Source: MESE01 sp036675035 | GTDB taxonomy: Bacteria > Pseudomonadota > Gammaproteobacteria > Burkholderiales > Burkholderiaceae_D | NCBI GenBank assembly: GCA_036675035.1 | Contig: JAKFFO010000137.1 | Span: 1-13,881 of the forward strand | Direction of reading: 5' to 3' | DNA length: 13,881 nucleotides | Shown here: positions 6,467 to 12,798 of the stretch, piece by piece | How positions within the stretch are numbered: position 1 is the stretch's first letter | Layout: every line of letters starts with the position of its first letter | The notes under the pieces: model-generated | Databases searched by the model: none | What the model was told of the DNA's origin: nothing | Seen by the model: only the letters and a program-made list of their open reading frames with translations | Made by a program: the position numbers and the translations under genes

Positions 6467-7554
6467 TGTGCGTCCTGCTCCTTGAATTCGATGCCGAGTC
6501 CTGGCCGCGTCATGTCCGGTGCGAGGCGGCCGTCGCCAGGTTTGAGCGCGCCGTCGAACAGCATGTGCTCGATGCGCGCATGGTCGTGAAAATATTCGAG
6601 ATGAACGACCGGCCGCGCGGCGCAGCACAAAGGTATATGCAAGCTCGGCGCGCAATGGCTGGAAAGCGGGATCGCGAACGCTTCGCATAGTGCGGCAACG
6701 CCGAGGAAACCGGTGATGCCGCCGCACCGGGTGGCATCGGCCTGCAATATGTCGACCGCCTGCGCTTCCAGCATGCGGCGAAAGTAGGGCAGGTCGTAGC
6801 CGTATTCGCCGGCAGAGATTGCGATTCCGGCCGGTGCCCGGTCGCGCAGCATGCGCAATCCGGACAAGTCATCCGACGATACCGGTTCCTCGAACCAGGT
6901 CACGCCGCGGTCGGCCACGTTCGCGGCAAATTCCAATGCCTGCTTGCGCTGATAGGCGCCGTTTGCGTCGACGAACAGTTCGGCGGCATTGCCGATCGCG
7001 TCGCGTGCCGCATGCACGCGCCGGATATCGGCGCCGGCGTCGCGACCGACCTTCATCTTCACGCGCTTCATGCCGTCCTGCATCCAGCCGTGCATCTGCT
7101 GCTGCAATTGCTCGATCGAATAATTGGTAAAACCGCCGCTGCCGTACACCGGAATCGACGGGCGGGCCATGCCGAGCAGTGCGGCCAGCGGCGTATCGAG
7201 CAGTTTTGCTTTCAAGTCCCATAGCGCCGTGTCCACTGCGGAGATCGCCATCGAGCAGATGCCGGGGCGCCCCAGATTGCGGATCGCATTCACCATGTCG
7301 CGCCAGCGTGCATTGATTGCAAGCGCGTCATGCGCGATCAGCAGTGCGGCCAGCTTGTCGCGGATCAGCGTTGCAGTCGCGCTGTCCGCATAACAGTAGC
7401 CGATGCCGCGCGCGCCGCCGGCTTCGATATGCACCAGCACCAGCGTGGTCGAATCCCATGCAAGCGTACCGTCGGCTTCCGGGCCGTCGGTAGGAATCCG
7501 GTAAGCCTCGGCACTGATGCGTTCAATTGCTGCTTGCGATCGGGTTGGCACCAT
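6451..7554 (-). CDS. Mandelate racemase/muconate lactonizing enzyme family protein (enolase superfamily), 367 aa
   Basis: The length is typical for the family. The active-site set is complete and spaced as in mandelate racemase: KMK (K166, K168) as the general base, metal ligands D196 (VDANG), E222 (FEEP) and E250 (SAGE), and the D273 (LQAD)-H300 (SSH) dyad. Residues 1-130 form the capping domain, with AISAVDTALWDLKAK (103-117). It should abstract the alpha proton of a carboxylate; relatives are racemases and sugar-acid dehydratases producing 2-keto-3-deoxy acids. Having both Lys168 and His300 points to the mandelate racemase-like subgroup, but the substrate is open. The start at 7554 lies 6 nt after the stop of the ThDP enzyme and has no clear Shine-Dalgarno, suggesting translational coupling. 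The 3' end overlaps the FAD/Fe-S gene by 16 nt. Confidence 0.92.
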   Translation of the reverse strand: MVPTRSQAAIERISAEAYRIPTDGPEADGTLAWDSTTLVLVHIEAGGARGIGYCYADSATATLIRDKLAALLIAHDALAINARWRDMVNAIRNLGRPGICSMAISAVDTALWDLKAKLLDTPLAALLGMARPSIPVYGSGGFTNYSIEQLQQQMHGWMQDGMKRVKMKVGRDAGADIRRVHAARDAIGNAAELFVDANGAYQRKQALEFAANVADRGVTWFEEPVSSDDLSGLRMLRDRAPAGIAISAGEYGYDLPYFRRMLEAQAVDILQADATRCGGITGFLGVAALCEAFAIPLSSHCAPSLHIPLCCAARPVVHLEYFHDHARIEHMLFDGALKPGDGRLAPDMTRPGLGIEFKEQDAQCYRI

Positions 7555-7560
7555 GGCACA

Positions 7561-9351
7561 TCATTTTCTGTTCGATGGGAACATGCCGTCCCACCATTCC
7601 TTGGCCGATGCCTTGATGATGCCGATCGAATCGGTGTCGCCGTGCAGCAGCGCCGACAGATAGGCTTTGGCCTGCTGGGTGGTGATATGCGGCGGCAACG
7701 GCGGCACGTCCGGATCGGTGATCATTTCGATCACGGTCGGCACATCGGACGACAGCGCGCGCTCCCATGCCGGGCCGATCTCTTCCGGCCGGTTCACGCG
7801 GATACCGCGCAGTCCGAGCAGGTCCGCATAACCGGCATACGGAAAATCCGGCACATTTTGCGACGCTTCGAACTTCGGATCGCCCGACATCACGCGCTGC
7901 TCCCACGTAACCTGGTTCAGGTCGCCGTTGTTCAGCACCATGATCGTCAGCCGCGGATTGATCCATTCGCGCCATACTTTCGCGATCGTGACCAGCCCAT
8001 TGATGCCGTTCATCTGCATCGCGCCGTCGCCGACCATCGCAATCACGGGGCGATCCGGATGCGCATACTTTGCGGCAATCGCGTACGGCACCGCGGGGCC
8101 CATGGTGGCCAGGCCGCCGGACAGCGAGCCCATCATGCCGCGCCGTATTTTCAGGTCACGGGCGTACCAGTTGGCCGCCGACCCGGAATCGCAGGTCAGG
8201 ATGCAGTTGTCCGGCAGGCGTGGCGACAGTTCCCAGAACACCCGCTGCGGATTGATCGGCTTCGCGTCGTTCATCGCGCGGTCTTCGAGCACGCTCCACC
8301 AGCGCGAGACATTCTGCTCGATCTGGTCGCGCCAGCCGCGGTCCTGCTTGGCGTTAAGATGCGGAATCAGTTCGCGCAAGGTGGCCTTGCTGTCGCCGAT
8401 CAGGCCGACCTCCATCGGGTAGCGCAGATTCAGCATGCGTCCGTCGATATCGATCTGCACGCCGCGTGCCTGGCCTTCCTTCGGCAGAAACTCGGAATAC
8501 GGAAATGACGAGCCGACCATCAGCAAGGTGTCGCAATCGGTCATCATGTCCCAGCTGGGCTTGGTGCCGAGCAATCCGATCGATCCGGTGACGAACGGCA
8601 GGTCATCCGGCACCGCAGCCTTGCCAAGTAGCGCTTTGGCGACGCCGGCACCGAGCAGGTTCGCGACTTCGATGATTTCATCGGTCGCATGCAATGCGCC
8701 GGCACCCACCAGCATCGCAACCTTGCTGCCGGCATTGAGCACTTCGGCCGCATGCACCACGTCGGCCTGACCGGGAACGGTCGGACGCGCGGTATAGCCG
8801 ATGCCGCTGTGCACGGTCCCGTGTTCGCGCGGCGGCACTTCGACCGCGTCCAGTTCCTGCACGTCGTTCGGAAAGATAATGCAAGTTACCGTACGTTGGT
8901 CGCGTGCAATGCGCACTGCGCGGTCCACCAGATGCCGCACTTGCGCCGGTGTGGTCGCCATATGGACATATTCATGCGCGACATCCTTGAACAGCGAAAT
9001 CAGATCGACTTCCTGTTGATAGTCACCACCCATTGCGGCGCGCTTTTGCTGGCCGATGATCGCCACCACCGGTTGATGATCGAGCTTCGCGTCGTACAGG
9101 CCGTTCAGCAGATGGATCGCACCGGGACCCGATGTGGCCAGACAGACGCCGACTTCGCCGGTAAATTTCGCATGGGCACATGCCATGAAAGCTGCCAGCT
9201 CTTCATGTCTTGCCTGAATGAATTCGACATCGTCGGTGCGCCCGAATGCGCCCATGATGCCGTTGATGCCATCGCCGGGGTAACCGAAAATCCGGTGCAC
9301 TCCCCATGCCGCAAGCCGTTGCAGCAAAAAATCGCCCACTGTCGCAGCCAT
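7561..9351 (-). CDS. Thiamine-diphosphate-dependent pyruvate oxidase/acetolactate synthase-like enzyme, 596 aa
   Basis: The ATG at 9351 (MAATVGDFLL) is preferred over an upstream in-frame ATG because AGGG lies about seven bases before it and it is where homologues begin. The N-terminal ThDP (PYR) domain (1-170) has FGYPGDG (22-28), the activating Glu50 in RHEE, and ATSGPGAIHLLNGLYDA (72-88). The central domain spans about 190-340. The C-terminal PP domain (about 365-550) has the ThDP/Mg motif GDGAMQMNG (441-449) ending in NN (474-475). The family includes pyruvate:quinone oxidoreductase (E. coli PoxB) and Bacillus YdaP, a SigmaB-dependent stress protein; overall it looks closer to the YdaP type. 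It probably decarboxylates pyruvate or a related 2-oxo acid. The tail after 565 (AKEWWDGMF) could be the membrane-contacting end, as in PoxB, but this is uncertain. It heads the minus-strand gene run. Confidence 0.92.
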   Translation of the reverse strand: MAATVGDFLLQRLAAWGVHRIFGYPGDGINGIMGAFGRTDDVEFIQARHEELAAFMACAHAKFTGEVGVCLATSGPGAIHLLNGLYDAKLDHQPVVAIIGQQKRAAMGGDYQQEVDLISLFKDVAHEYVHMATTPAQVRHLVDRAVRIARDQRTVTCIIFPNDVQELDAVEVPPREHGTVHSGIGYTARPTVPGQADVVHAAEVLNAGSKVAMLVGAGALHATDEIIEVANLLGAGVAKALLGKAAVPDDLPFVTGSIGLLGTKPSWDMMTDCDTLLMVGSSFPYSEFLPKEGQARGVQIDIDGRMLNLRYPMEVGLIGDSKATLRELIPHLNAKQDRGWRDQIEQNVSRWWSVLEDRAMNDAKPINPQRVFWELSPRLPDNCILTCDSGSAANWYARDLKIRRGMMGSLSGGLATMGPAVPYAIAAKYAHPDRPVIAMVGDGAMQMNGINGLVTIAKVWREWINPRLTIMVLNNGDLNQVTWEQRVMSGDPKFEASQNVPDFPYAGYADLLGLRGIRVNRPEEIGPAWERALSSDVPTVIEMITDPDVPPLPPHITTQQAKAYLSALLHGDTDSIGIIKASAKEWWDGMFPSNRK

Positions 9352-9668
9352 GACAGTTCCCTTCGCCTTATTGGTAAAAGCCGAACCGGTGCAAGCTATG
9401 TGCCAAAGCCCGGATAACGGCATGGGCGCTATGGGAAAAATTGCGAGGTCAACGAGGTGGTGGTGCAGATGTACCCGAACTGGCAGGATTTACAGAACAA
9501 AGGTAATAACTGCAAGTCGTACTCAATACCGGTATCGAAGCGAGGTAACTGCAAAGGTGACCGCGCGCAACGGATGCCGCTGGTTGTGAGCTGGAAAAAG
9601 TTATGGGCCTGCATCTTGCATCCTTATCGGCACACCCATGGCCCACCTTGTTTCGGGAGGAGCGAATC
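9352..9668. promoter_or_regulatory. Divergent intergenic region, 317 nt, between the ThDP enzyme and the first PRC-barrel gene
   Basis: Two head-to-head transcription units start here, so promoters in both directions are expected. A TTGACC on the minus strand (about 9452-9457) resembles a -35 box but has no good -10 at 16-18 nt. No convincing -35/-10 pair was found for the plus strand. Short open frames in this stretch have no homology that I recognise. An unusual sigma factor or an activator-dependent promoter would fit equally well. Confidence 0.45.
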
Positions 9669-10433
9669 ATGTTGCATAGTGTTAAAGAACTGCGCGGACT
9701 CGCGATTGCGGCTACCGATGGCGAATTGGGAACCATCGACGATATCTATTTCGATGACCGGCACTGGACCATCCGTTATCTGGTGGTCGACACCGGCGGC
9801 TGGATCAGCGGGCGCAAGGTCTTGATTTCGCCAATTTCGTTGCGCGGCAGCGATTGGGCCGATGAAGTGCTGCGGGTCGACCTGACCAAGCAGGAAATAG
9901 AAGACAGCCCCGGAATCGATTCGGCAAAGCCGGTGTCGCGCCAGCATGAATCCGCGCTTTACGATCATTATGGCTATCCGTATTACTGGGCCGGTCCCTA
10001 CGTGTGGGGATATACCTCGTATCCGACCAACTTGGCGGACCGGTCGTCCGACCATGGCGGCGACGTTGAGACCGGTGCGCGCATCGACAAGGAACACGAC
10101 CAGGACGATCCTCATCTGCGCAGCAACAACGAACTTGCGGGTTACAAGGTCCATGCGACCGACGACATGAGCGGCCGGGTAGAGGATTTCCTGTTCGACG
10201 ACAGAAGCTGGTCGATCCAGCTGATCGTGGTCAACACCGACCATCGCTGGCCGGAAAAGGATGTGCTGATTCCGCCGCAGCGGATCGAGCGCGTGAGCTG
10301 GGAAGAAAAGCAGATTGTCGTCAACATCAGCCGGAAGGAAGTCGAGCAGAGCCCGGAATACGATCCCGCGTTTCCGCCGCCGATCGAACCGCAAAACGAA
10401 ATTTATCGCCGCTTCGGATTGCCTCCGCCGTGA
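9669..10433 (+). CDS. Twin PRC-barrel-like protein A, 254 aa
   Basis: The ATG at 9669 has GGGAGGA seven bases upstream and starts MLHSVKELRG; the longer open frame upstream is not used. The protein has two homologous halves. The N-terminal half (about 8-84) has ATDGELGTIDDIYFDD, WTIRYLVVDTG, KVLISP and a closing LTKQEIEDSP. The C-terminal half (about 156-232) has ATDDMSGRVEDFLFDD, WSIQLIVVNT, DVLIPP and ISRKEVEQSP. The pattern of 'G...G.V.D..FDD..W.I..LVVDTG..W..G..VLI.P' is that of PRC-barrel domains, known from RimM and photosynthetic reaction-centre H subunits and common in stand-alone stress-type proteins. The linker contains an aromatic YGYPYYW..PYVWG stretch (101-114). There is no signal peptide. 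Function unknown. A paralogue of identical length follows after 35 nt. Confidence 0.88.
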   Translation: MLHSVKELRGLAIAATDGELGTIDDIYFDDRHWTIRYLVVDTGGWISGRKVLISPISLRGSDWADEVLRVDLTKQEIEDSPGIDSAKPVSRQHESALYDHYGYPYYWAGPYVWGYTSYPTNLADRSSDHGGDVETGARIDKEHDQDDPHLRSNNELAGYKVHATDDMSGRVEDFLFDDRSWSIQLIVVNTDHRWPEKDVLIPPQRIERVSWEEKQIVVNISRKEVEQSPEYDPAFPPPIEPQNEIYRRFGLPPP

Positions 10434-10468
10434 GCCGGAAACGATTTCATTGATAGAAGAAGTGTGCC

Positions 10469-11233
10469 ATGCTGCATAGCGTAAATCAAATGACCGAATT
10501 TTCGATCGCCGCGACCGACGGCGATCTGGGCACGATCGACAGCGTTTATTTCGACGACGCAAATTGGACGATCAGATATCTTGTGATCGACACCGGGCGC
10601 TGGCTCAGCGGCCGCCAGGTACTGATCTCGCCGATCTCGGTACGCAAGATCGACTGGAGGAATAAAACGCTGCATCTTGCCCTCACCCGGCAACAGATCG
10701 AGAACAGTCCCGACGTCGATACCGACAAACCGGTGTCGCGCCAGCATGAAGCGGACCTGAACGACCATTACGGCTATCCGTATTACTGGACCGGCCCGTT
10801 CGTCTGGGGCGCCACCGCGTTCCCGGAAGCGATGGCGGCACAGGGCATGCAGAACGCGGATGCGCGCCGCGACATGGAACGGCATCACGAGCCGCAGCCG
10901 GATGAAAATCCTCACCTGCGCAGCTGCAAGGAAGTGACCGGATATCGCATCCGGGCCACCGACGATGCGATCGGCCATGTCGAGGACTTTCTGTTCAATG
11001 AAGAAAACTGGTCGATCGAGCTGATCGTCATCGACCCGCGCAACTGGTGGCCGGGAAAGCATGTGATGGTTTCACCGCAGCGTATCGACCGCATTGATTG
11101 GGCGGAGCAGCAAGTGGTCGTGAACCTTACCCGAGACGAAGTCGAGCACAGCCCGGAATACGATGCCGTGGACGATCCTGCGCTTGATAAAAGACAGGGC
11201 TTGTACCGGCATTTCAGCGGACCGCCTTCGTGA
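10469..11233 (+). CDS. Twin PRC-barrel-like protein B, 254 aa
   Basis: This is a paralogue of the preceding gene with the same length, the same MLHSV start and the same two-half PRC-barrel layout (N-half about 8-84 with ATDGDLGTIDSVYFDD and WTIRYLVIDTG; C-half about 156-232 with ATDDAIGHVEDFLFNE and WSIELIVIDP). KPVSRQHE, DHYGYPYYW.GP.VWG, PHLRS and SPEYD are shared word for word at the same positions, while 115-145 has diverged. The ribosome binding site before the ATG is weak (GAAG at about 8 nt), and the gene starts 35 nt after its twin's stop, so it is probably expressed from the same transcript. A tandem duplication with later divergence is the simplest history. Function unknown; a membrane-surface or RNA/protein adaptor role is possible from the family. 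Confidence 0.88.
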   Translation: MLHSVNQMTEFSIAATDGDLGTIDSVYFDDANWTIRYLVIDTGRWLSGRQVLISPISVRKIDWRNKTLHLALTRQQIENSPDVDTDKPVSRQHEADLNDHYGYPYYWTGPFVWGATAFPEAMAAQGMQNADARRDMERHHEPQPDENPHLRSCKEVTGYRIRATDDAIGHVEDFLFNEENWSIELIVIDPRNWWPGKHVMVSPQRIDRIDWAEQQVVVNLTRDEVEHSPEYDAVDDPALDKRQGLYRHFSGPPS

Positions 11234-11440
11234 GTGCCAGCTGATTGGAAGTATTTATGTCGGTAAGGTCGCAATAAAATCGGTAGGCTTTTTGACTTAA
11301 GTAATAGAGTCTTCACAAACCTGAGAGGGAAGTGGCGCAGTAACAAAGCCGTGGGACCAAAGCTGCCTTTGCCCAAAAGTGGTCATTCAAGCCTGATCTC
11401 CCAAGCGGACATGCATGGCATCGTTTCACGCTAACCAGGT
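11234..11440. other. Intergenic stretch between the PRC-barrel pair and the integrase remnant
   Basis: About 200 nt with no open frame I would call a gene. Base composition becomes AT-richer from about 11250. No clear terminator hairpin with a T run was found after the second PRC-barrel gene, although GGCTTTTTG occurs at 11287-11295. Confidence 0.5.
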
Positions 11441-11814
11441 TTATTCTTTCGCGCCCGGGTGCAGTGCATCCAACGGACCGGGTGTGAATCCGGCCGCCAT
11501 CTTCAATACATGACTGTAAATCATGGCGGCGCGCACATCGCTATCGCCAAGCAGCGCCTGAACTGTCCAGATATCGGTGCCATCTGGCGCTCATTGGCCC
11601 GCATGGAGCGAAACGCTCCGACTTCCTTGTCTGCCATATCTTTGGGGCGCCTTGCGCCATGGCAGCGGATGAACCGGCGTGCCCGGCACACATAAGCCCG
11701 TTCAGCGCGCAAACCATAGTGTTTATACCCAATACTTTCGCGCAGTTGATCTAACAGGAAAGGCGACTGTAGAATCGGCTTGCTGATTTTTATGGTTTTG
11801 TTAATACTGTACAT
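11441..11814 (-). pseudogene. intI: Integron integrase (IntI) remnant with large internal deletion
   Basis: Two pieces of an IntI-type tyrosine recombinase lie on the minus strand in different frames. The N-terminal piece (about 11814 down to 11575) reads LLDQLRESIGYKHYGLRAE, AYVCRARRFIRCHGARRP, then EVGAFRSMRANERQ, which follows the IntI1 N-terminal domain (LDQLRERI.YLHYSLR.E.AYV...R.FIRFHG.RHP...EVEAFLSWLANER) almost residue for residue. The C-terminal piece (about 11580 down to 11441, ending TAA) reads DIWTVQALLGDSDV, AAMIYSHVLK and GPLDALHP, matching IntI1 DIRTVQELLGHSDV..TMIYTHVLK...SPLDALPP. Roughly 200 central residues, with the catalytic Arg/Lys/His boxes, are gone, and the junction is out of frame, so it is inactive. 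The nucleophile Tyr (IYSHV) is still present, but the GHSD His is Asp. The start is ATG 11814 or GTG 11820. It faces away from the plus-strand genes that follow, as intI does in integrons. Confidence 0.85.
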
Positions 11815-11822
11815 AAACACCG
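11807..11822. promoter_or_regulatory. Candidate degenerate LexA (SOS) box at the intI start
   Basis: CTGTACATAAACACCG fits CTGT-N8-ACAG at seven of eight fixed positions (ACCG instead of ACAG) and is preceded by TA, as in the TACTGT consensus. SOS control of integron integrases through a LexA site at the intI promoter is established for other integrons. Here it overlaps the integrase start codon. With one fixed base wrong, the site may be decayed. Confidence 0.35.
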
Positions 11823-11973
11823 CATATGACAGGGAAACAAGAATGCACGCGGCTTCTAGCGAATGGGTCGTGCCAGGTTATCTGGCACGCACCTGGTTAC
11901 AAGGACAGACCCATGCTGGGTAAATTTAGTTATGTTCCAGGATATGAGCGACTGATGGTTTCTTAAAAGAGCA
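11815..11973 (+). other. Expected attI/leader region of the decayed integron, holding a nested hairpin element
   Basis: In an integron the attI site and cassette promoter lie here, between intI and the first cassette. I see no clean GTTRRRY crossover site, so attI is either decayed or not recognisable. The main content is the nested inverted repeat listed at 11863-11914. Confidence 0.35.
11863..11914. repeat. Nested inverted-repeat element (REP-like or recombination-site-like)
   Basis: The outer arms ATGGGTC (11863-11869) and GACCCAT (11908-11914) are perfectly complementary. Inside, CGTGCCAG (11869-11876) and CTGGCACG (11882-11889) form an 8-bp perfect stem with loop GTTAT, sharing C11869 with the outer arm. 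CCTGGTTAC follows between the inner stem and the right outer arm and resembles the CCAGGTTAT of the stem-loop. Such compact imperfectly nested palindromes are typical of REP sequences or of folded recombination sites. There is no T run, so it is not a standard terminator. Confidence 0.6.
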
Positions 11974-12303
11974 ATGCTGATTCCCATGCTTAGACTCAAT
12001 GCCGCAATCTTGGTCTCCATAGTGCTTGTCGGGTGTGGCTCAATGGTGTCTTATGAGGATATGGAGCCAGTACTGGATCAAATGGTTGGAAAACCTATGC
12101 CCAAAAGCCCTTATCCCTTAGAGTGGCATTTCCGTAAAAAGTACATCGATAAAGAATCGTATGAACTTGTTAGTCTCAGATCTGATAATTGCAATTATGT
12201 CGTAAAAGTACGTGCCATTGATGAGGTCGTTTTGGGGTGGAAATTTCTTGAGTCGCAAAGAGTAAAGACATGCAGGTTTCAACACGTTAGACAATTGATG
12301 TAG
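11974..12303 (+). CDS. Small hypothetical lipoprotein, 109 aa, probable cassette gene
   Basis: The product begins MLIPMLRLNAAILVSIVLVGC, a lipoprotein signal with lipobox LVGC (Cys21). An internal Met5 start would give a slightly shorter signal. The mature part (22-109) is charged and has no family that I recognise; NCNYVVKVRAID and VLGWKFLESQRVKTC suggest a small beta-rich domain, with Cys63 and Cys101 as a possible disulfide. The gene is plainly AT-richer than its neighbours and uses codons that the minus-strand genes avoid (many TTA, GTA, AAA, TAT), a sign of transfer. Its position directly behind the integrase remnant, opposite in direction, and before an attC-like site is that of the first cassette in an integron. 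The ribosome binding site is weak. Confidence 0.72.
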   Translation: MLIPMLRLNAAILVSIVLVGCGSMVSYEDMEPVLDQMVGKPMPKSPYPLEWHFRKKYIDKESYELVSLRSDNCNYVVKVRAIDEVVLGWKFLESQRVKTCRFQHVRQLM

Positions 12304-12346
12304 ATGCGACATAGTTCAGAAAGGTGTCCATGGCACTAACTACTGC

Positions 12347-12400
12347 ACATAACACCTCGATCGACCCGGCCGCTACGCGCCGATCATCTCAGCGTTGGTC
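12347..12400 (+). other. Candidate attC recombination site (integron cassette 59-base element)
   Basis: The 54-nt stretch begins ACATAAC (12347-12353; the RYYYAAC box is imperfect) and ends GTTGGTC (12394-12400; against GTTRRRY). Inside, GATCG (12358-12362) pairs with CGATC (12381-12385), and CGGCCGC and GCGCCG flank a TAC loop. The order TAAC..CTCG, central GC-rich hairpin, then ATCTCAGCGTTGG closely follows the aadA-type attC (TAACAATTCG, hairpin, AACTCAAGCGTTAG). It sits in the right place and orientation, between the stop of the 109-aa gene and the next start. The outer boxes are degenerate, so it may no longer recombine. Confidence 0.45.
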
Positions 12401-12421
12401 GGCACCGCAAGGACATCGCAC

Positions 12422-12793
12422 ATGAAGGCCCGCTACTCCTATCCTCTGCTGTTCCTGCTGCCGAGCGCCATGCTTGCCCTGTTGGCCGCGGTCGCTGTTG
12501 TGGCAGTGGGCGCCGGTGTTCTTTGGATCTTCGTCTTCGGCGATGATCCGTGGCCAGCATCAGCCAATACAGTACTGATGGCCATGGCAGTCACTGCCTC
12601 AGCACTCGCGTTCGTCACGCTCATTGCATTGAGCTATTCGTTCGGAAAGAGTCGCGAAATCCAGGGTGGCCTGTGCAGATCCCATGTTGTTTTTGCGGTC
12701 GCGGTTTCGGTAGGGCTGCCGCTTCTGGTCCTGCTGCATCAATGGCAGGTCGGGAATATCGGCAGCAAACCGGTGCCGGCGAAATTTCGTTAG
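12422..12793 (+). CDS. Small integral membrane protein, 123 aa, three predicted helices
   Basis: The ATG at 12422 is chosen for AAGGA about eight bases upstream; a TTG further up would lie inside the attC-like site. Hydrophobic segments are at about 15-40, 48-72 and 88-106, with a short Gly-Asp-Asp-Pro-Trp loop after the first. The N-terminus is MKARYSYPLL; the C-terminus (107-123) is short and basic. I recognise no family. It directly follows the attC-like site and precedes a lipoprotein gene by 5 nt, so the two could form one two-gene cassette encoding an envelope pair. Base composition is closer to the host genes than that of the 109-aa gene before it. Confidence 0.75.
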   Translation: MKARYSYPLLFLLPSAMLALLAAVAVVAVGAGVLWIFVFGDDPWPASANTVLMAMAVTASALAFVTLIALSYSFGKSREIQGGLCRSHVVFAVAVSVGLPLLVLLHQWQVGNIGSKPVPAKFR

Positions 12794-12798
12794 ATCTC

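Noticed and set aside
6467..6727. 87-codon upstream extension of the FAD/Fe-S dehydrogenase frame
   Set aside because: It lies within the enolase-superfamily gene, is Arg-rich and unlike any part of the family, and a good ribosome binding site precedes the ATG at 6466.
7330..8508. 392-codon plus-strand open frame
   Set aside because: It is antisense to the ThDP enzyme and the enolase-superfamily gene; it is His/Arg-rich with no domain.
9624..10562. 312-codon minus-strand open frame across the first PRC-barrel gene
   Set aside because: It is antisense to a protein with clear domains and a strong ribosome binding site; a matching shadow appears over the paralogue, as expected from the duplication.
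11459..11695. 78-codon plus-strand frame over the integrase remnant
   Set aside because: The minus strand of the same DNA matches IntI in two pieces; the plus frame has no recognisable content.
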